From contig JANTQF010000112.1 of assembly GCA_032988165.1 (NCBI GenBank), positions 1-64,000 of the forward strand: 64,000 nt of DNA, given 5' to 3'. The translations under genes and the position numbers were made by a program. Of this stretch, positions 59,001-64,000 are shown in pieces. The stretch's first letter is position 1, and each line of letters begins with the position of its first letter. The notes under the pieces are model-generated. The model was not told the origin of the DNA. It was given only the letters and a program-made list of their open reading frames with translations, and ran no database searches. The DNA is from Emmonsiellopsis sp. PD_33. Its lineage: Eukaryota > Ascomycota > Eurotiomycetes > Onygenales > Ajellomycetaceae.

Positions 59001-62000
59001 ATCAATCCGCAACAAACTCCAATCGCAAGACTGTCTTCCGAAACAGCTTGCTGTGCGTCTTGGGCTCAGTCCTCGTCTGTCTCCAACGCTCATTCTTCAG
59101 CATCTGTCCCATAACAAAGTTGGTAACTTGACGACAAAATGCAAGGATTCATTGATCCATTACGGTATTGTGATATCTGTTCTCCAACGTGCAGAACGTA
59201 TCTTTAAATGCTACAATACCGGAGGCGATATACTCCCAGAGCTCCTCAACACCGGCCATCAAGGCTGGGATCCATTAACATACCCAGATTGGCTACTTTT
59301 TGAAATCGAAAACAACTTGTTGATCCGGCCTGTGCAAGCAGACATTGCCACTGAGATGATGACGCCTTCGACAAAAGGAAATTCGATTATGCAGCTGAAC
59401 ATGGGAGAAGGTAAATCATCCATCATCGTCCCCATTATTGCGGCAGCACTGGCAAACAAGAACCAGCTGGTACGTGTCGTTGTGTTGCGTCCTTTAGCAA
59501 ACCAGATGTTCAATAGTCTTGTCAAAAAACTCGGTGGGATGCTTGACCGCCGAGTATATCAAATTCCCATATCTCGATCTGTGCGTCTTGATATGGAGCT
59601 GGCGCAGAAAATACAGGATCTATACCGCGAGTGCATGGCCAATGGGGGAATCCTGCTTGTTCAACCAGAGCATATTCTGTCCTTTGAGTTGTTAGGCCTA
59701 GATAAACTTTTGTCTGGCGAAATCGAGCTTGGAAATACTTTAATCAAGACCCAACGCTGGCTTGATCACCACTCACGGGATATCCTGGACGAAAGTGACG
59801 AAGTTTTAAGTGTCGATTTTGAGTTGATTTACACCATGGGAACCCAGCAGGCCATCGAATTTAGCCCCACTCGTTGGATAATCATCCAAGCCGTCCTGGA
59901 ACTTGCAAACAAATTCTCCAAAGATGTTTCAAAGCTATTTCCGCAGGGTTTGGAATCTGTCCCCGTTTCCAAGGGATCAACGAACTCTCGTATCAGGGTG
60001 TTAGAACGCGAAGCTGGCCAAAAGCTTGTTGAGATGATTGCCAATAGCATCTGTCAAGGAGGATTGGGTGAAGTACCAGTACTAAATCTTTCAGAAACCG
60101 ACAGATCTTTGCTGTTCAAGTTCCTTACCAACCCATCAATCGCCACCGACTCTACGTCCTTGCAACCCTTGAAAGATCTTCTCTTTACGACAACCTCAAC
60201 AAGACGCGACCTTCTTGTCCTATGGGGACTGCTCGGGGGTGGTGTCCTGATGTTTGCTTTATCGCAAAAACGATGGCGAGTAAATTTTGGGTTGGATCTT
60301 TCAAGAACAATGTTGGCTGTGCCCTATCGAGCCAAGGACAGTCCTGCGCCGCGAGCAGAGTTCAGTCACCCTGATGCAACGATTGTCTTGACATGCCTGA
60401 GTTATTACTATGAGGGGCTATCAGATGCCCAACTAAAGACCGCTTTTGACAAATTATTTCTTGGGGATAACTCCCAGGCAGAATATGATGTTTGGATCCG
60501 AAAGGCCCTAACTCTGCCAAAGATATTCCACAAGGTTACTGGGGTCAATCTCCAAGACTTACAGCAGTGTACCCAAGAACTCTACCCTCATTTGCGCTAC
60601 TCCAAAGGTGTGATCGACTACTACCTGTGCCAGGTTGTATTCCCAAAGGAAATGAAGGAATTTCCGGACAAGTTATCATCTTCAGGCTGGAACATCGGAA
60701 GAGAGAAGGCCCGACCAATGACAGGTTTCAGCGGAACAAATGATAGCCAATATCTCCTCCCATTGTCAGTCCGCCAATGCAACTTAGCGGACCAGATACA
60801 CACAAATGCTAAGCAGCTGCTCTGTGTTCTCAAGCCCGAGAATAAGTTCCACCAAACAGGAAAGGGGTCGAACTGGGAAAACTTCGACGCTGAAACATTG
60901 CTGGACATGGTTGTCAAGGCCGAACCTCAAATCAAGGTCATATTGGATGTTGGAGCTCAGGTCCTAGAGCTACAAAATGAACAACTAGCCCGGCACTGGC
61001 TTGAAAAGGATACATCGACTTCCGTTGAGGCTGTGATTTACTTCCATGACAACGAGTTATATGTTCTTACTCGTGACGGCCACAAGGAAACATTTGTCGT
61101 CTCTCCGTATGCCATGCAGACAGAGAAATGTCTCGTATACCTAGACGAAGCCCACACACGAGGGACAGATTTGAGTTTACCCAACGATTACAGAGCTGCG
61201 GTTACTCTGGGTCCAAACCTAACCAAAGACCGACTTGTGCAAGGTGAGCTACAGAAGAACCCGGAATATACGCTTAACGCCTACTGACATTATATTTAGC
61301 ATGTATGCGAATGCGAAAACTTGAGAAAGGACAATCACTATTATTTTGCGCCCCGGCAGATATCCAACGCCAAATACTTCAGCGCAGTGGCAAACGGGCC
61401 TGTCGTGACATTAAAATTTCCGATGTGCTGACATGGTGTATCTCGGAAACTTGGACGCACACGCGCAAGTGCGCCCCCTTGTGGGCGACACAGGGTTTAA
61501 GGTATCTGCGGCATTCCATTGCGTGGTCGAATGCTTCGAACGCGGACTCCAAAGGGTTTCCTGTTGACATGGCCAAGCGCATTCTCGAGAAGGAAGCCCA
61601 GACCATTGAAGAACGATACGGCATCGACAAATCGAGTTCAGAAGAAAAGGTTATTTTAGGCGGAAAGGAGGACGTGTCCCTAGCTCCTCGTGAAAAACAA
61701 GTAGACGCCATCCGGGCCAAGTGTCGTTATTTCGATACCAAGTCATTCAACGGCGCCGCGCTTCAGGAAGAGCAGGAGCGTGAATTATCTCCAGAGATGG
61801 AACGGGAGCAACAGGTCGAGCCGCCGCCATCGTTAGAACCGGCACAGCATTCACTCCACGCTAATGTACGAGAGCTTCTATCTTCCGGGGAGTTCCCACA
61901 ATCTTCTAAAGGATTCCGCCGGGCATTCCGAATTCTTAGTCAAACCGCAGCTGCGAAGCATTTTGATCAAGCAACATGGGGTAGGAAACTTTTGGTCACG

Positions 62001-62594
62001 GCTGATTTTGCTCGGACGGTCGTTACTCAGAGTGAGGAATTACTGGATTCGTATATACGTCCAGTCCATTGGATTGCGAGCGGCAAAAAGGGAAAAGGGT
62101 TTCGTTTTGTTATCCTTAGCCCGTTTGAGGCGAACGAGGCGATGGGCTTCATACGAGACGGAAAAGGTGCCACTTTACACATTTACGCCCCAAGAGTTGG
62201 GCTTACAATGCGCCCGATGGACGATCTTTCCTGCGGCTCATTGCCTCATTCCCCAGGTTTCCTACCCGGTACCAGGCTGCTACAGCTGAACCTTTTCGCT
62301 GGGCAGTTGTATCTGCAAGATTATGCGGAGTATGTTTCCCTCTGCCAATTTTTAGGACTGGTCCACTACCCGCCGGGAGGCAATGTCCGTGTCGCCGCGG
62401 ATGGTTTCATCCCCCCGTCTGATAGGGCGGACTTTGACCCCGTTATGGAAGCTACGTGCAAGTTTACGAAATCGCCGGTTGAGCTGTTGAGAGCGTTGAT
62501 GGCGTTGAGGCGAAAAGGGCAGGGTATCTCGCGTTCGCATATTGGTGCGATTTTGAATGGAGGTTTACTTACGGAAGAAACACAATTTGAGTGA
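53098..62594 (+). CDS. Giant DUF3638/DUF3645 protein with P-loop and DEAH-like motifs
   Basis: 3,085 aa from exons 53098-53371, 53436-56512, 56569-56643, 56707-61243 and 61300-62594 (9,258 nt, exactly divisible by three). It matches my memory of a fungal family of ~3,000-residue proteins with an N-terminal DUF6606 region, then DUF3638 and DUF3645, labelled in some databases as putative ubiquitinyl hydrolases; that activity is unproven. Visible motifs: NMGEGKSSIIVP (Walker A-like, at 59398-59430); ILDESDEVLSVDFELIYTMGTQ (acidic DExx-type, about 59780-59850); YLDEAHTRGTDLSLPNDYRAAVTLG (about 61135-61210), the family's most conserved segment. These suggest a nucleotide-dependent helicase-like module. 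Introns have GTATAG, GTGAGT, GTAAAT and GTGAGC donors. The start ATG lies in context atcatgg and leads into HLSYVIDHVFLPPKLPQ, the typical N-terminus. The gene appears intact. Confidence 0.9.
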
Positions 62595-63233
62595 CTGGAG
62601 GGAAAGGAGCGCGTGGTAGTGTTGGTGGAGCTTGAAATGGTTTGGCTGTTTGTTAGTATTAGTAGATTTTGGCGTTGGGCAGGGAATATTGGTATGGTCA
62701 AGCTTGGAAGGATATTTGTTTTTTTATTTGGACGATAATGATTCTGGGTGTGTTTCTCAGATAGACAGCAGTGATATTAAAAGTCCAACGGACCTATTTA
62801 GAAGAAATCCCTTCTCATCAAATTCTCCTCTCCTTTGCTACTTCAGGGGCGTGATTTCCTATTGGCCAGAAGCAATTTGCCGCTTACATAACCCGTGTCG
62901 TGGCAATAAACGTCATGTGACTCCAGGATTGCTCGCTCGGCCTTATCAACTTCGTCGTCTTCAACGTCAGAACTTGTGCGCAACAAACGACAACCTCGCC
63001 ACGGAATAACAGGCAGCCCAGCCGCGGATTATATCCCTGCCAGTGCGACCTTGAGGCATTCTCGATTGCGATAAAGCACCGTCAGAGCTTGCCGCTCGGA
63101 GGACTTCAGCTAAAGAAGGGTTCGCTCGTTCAACCCTCTTCGTATCCCTCTCTAACGAAAGCAAAGTGATCAATCATTCCTACACCCTCCCCCTTCCAAC
63201 AAACCCGAGGGCGATATTCAACGTATCTTCACC
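62595..63233 (+). promoter_or_regulatory. Promoter region of the RBM39-like gene
   Basis: 639 bp. A reverse CCAAT box (attgg within cctattggccag, ~62859-62870) lies ~370 bp before the ATG. A CT-rich stretch and ccaacaaacccg (63197-63208) sit just before the start codon. No competing gene seen. Confidence 0.5.
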
Positions 63234-64000
63234 ATGTCAGGTTTCGATGTTGAGGCTCTCCTCGAGTCCACAGCCGCACCCGCCGCTCCTCAGCCAGCCG
63301 AGGAAGCCCCAGCAGACAAGACAACCGATGAATCCAGCGGCTCTAAAAGTGAACGTCGCGACCGCGAGCGACACCGAGATGGATCGCGCGATCGCGACAG
63401 AGAGCGACGACGACGCGACCGAAGCCGGGAACGACGCCACGAGAAGGATGCCGATGGAGACGAGGAGATGAAAAGCCCAAAAAGCGATCACGCAAGTGCT
63501 AACGGGAGCCATAGAAGCAGAAAGAGAAGCAAGAGCCGTGATAGCGACAAGCGCCGCTCCCGGCGTGACCGCCATGGCGATGATGCGTACCGGTCGTCCG
63601 GCGGCGACTACTATCGGGGAGGCGGCCGACTGCGTTCCCGCTCCCGATCCCCCTTCGATGACAGATACTACAGACCTACCGGCCATCCGCGCCGTGAAGA
63701 GCGCGATGATGATAGACGTCGTGGCCGTCGTGATAGGAGGCGGTCGACGAGTGCCAAGCGCCGCAGCAGGACTCCCGAGCCCCAACTCACCGAAGATGAA
63801 CGCGACAGACGGACTGTTTTTGTGCAGCAACTTGCTGCTCGTTTGAGGACGAAAGAGCTAATTGCTTTCTTCGAAAAAGTTGGCCCGGTCAAAGAAGCTC
63901 AGATTGTGAAGGATCGCGTCAGTGGCAGATCGAAAGGGTATGTTTTGCTCATTTCATCTCCGGATCAGTGTCAGTTGCTAACAGCCATCTAGCGTCGGTT
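63234..64000 (+). CDS. RBM39/CAPER-type splicing factor, 5' part (partial at right edge)
   Basis: The nuclear U2AF-like splicing factor family (human RBM39, fission yeast Rsd1). Exon 1 runs 63234-63937; the intron 63938-63992 (GTATGT...GCTAACAG...CTAG) is followed by the first 8 bases of exon 2. Residues 1-185 are an RS-type region: acidic start MSGFDVEALLEST, then long Arg/Ser/Asp/Glu runs (RDRERHRDGSRDRDRERR). The first RRM starts RRTVFVQQLAARLRTKELIAFFEKVGPVKEAQIVKDRVSGRSKG, with RNP2 as VFVQQL; exon 2 continues with VG, as expected for the VGYVEF RNP1 strand. Further RRMs and the UHM domain would lie beyond the window. It is on the same strand as the giant gene, 639 bp downstream. Confidence 0.88.

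Overview
The window is nuclear DNA of a filamentous ascomycete. The evidence is short GT-AG introns (about 50-75 nt) with TACTAAC/GCTAAC-like branch sites, and orthologues typical of Pezizomycotina (NIPA Mg transporter, delta-COP, Scs7, a 3,085-residue DUF3638 protein, an RBM39-type splicing factor). The repeats have lost CpG in particular, rather than CpA generally. From memory, that style of decay is known in Eurotiomycetes, especially Onygenales (Coccidioides, Blastomyces, Histoplasma relatives). The assignment to that order is an inference.

Layout. (1) 1-3.87 kb: the tail of a probable FSH1-type serine hydrolase (+), then an eight-exon NIPA-type magnesium transporter (-). (2) 3,872-34,997: one 31.1-kb AT-rich block in which I saw no CpG except one in the right terminal repeat. 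It is a nest of four LTR retrotransposons. The outer one is a Ty1/Copia element (-) with 114-bp LTRs and a perfect 5-bp target duplication (gattc). It is split by an 11.8-kb Ty3/Gypsy element 'A' (+, 5,422-17,210, 320-bp LTRs) and by a Ty3/Gypsy element 'B' (-, 20,467-34,603). B is itself split by Ty3/Gypsy element 'D' (+, 22,755-31,271, 172-bp LTRs). Taking the inserts out leaves about 5.2 kb of Copia and 5.6 kb of Gypsy B, both ordinary full lengths. (3) 35-64 kb: gene-dense, CpG-containing euchromatin with delta-COP (-), a DUF2420 acidic protein (+), a BTB/POZ protein (-), an OMP-decarboxylase-like probable pseudoenzyme (-), the fatty-acid 2-hydroxylase Scs7 (+), the giant DUF3638/DUF3645 protein (+), and the 5' part of an RBM39/Rsd1-like splicing factor (+) that runs off the right edge.

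The host genes look like unrelated housekeeping loci and not a cluster: vesicle coat, sphingolipid hydroxylation, Mg transport and splicing. The most unusual material is in the repeat block. Gypsy A carries, downstream of integrase, an accessory reading frame of about 900 codons that keeps one frame for 2.7 kb despite decay. It has an H-x-(N)...H...R arrangement like the metal and 2-oxoglutarate ligands of 2OG-Fe(II) dioxygenases. The LTR pairs of Copia and Gypsy A also show a clean strand split: wherever the copies differ at a former CpG, one LTR has CA and the other TG. This suggests that each copy was mutated on a single strand.

Splice sites were read by eye. For the NIPA, delta-COP, DUF2420, BTB, Scs7 and DUF3638 genes the summed exon lengths are exact multiples of three, which supports the models. 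No database search was possible.
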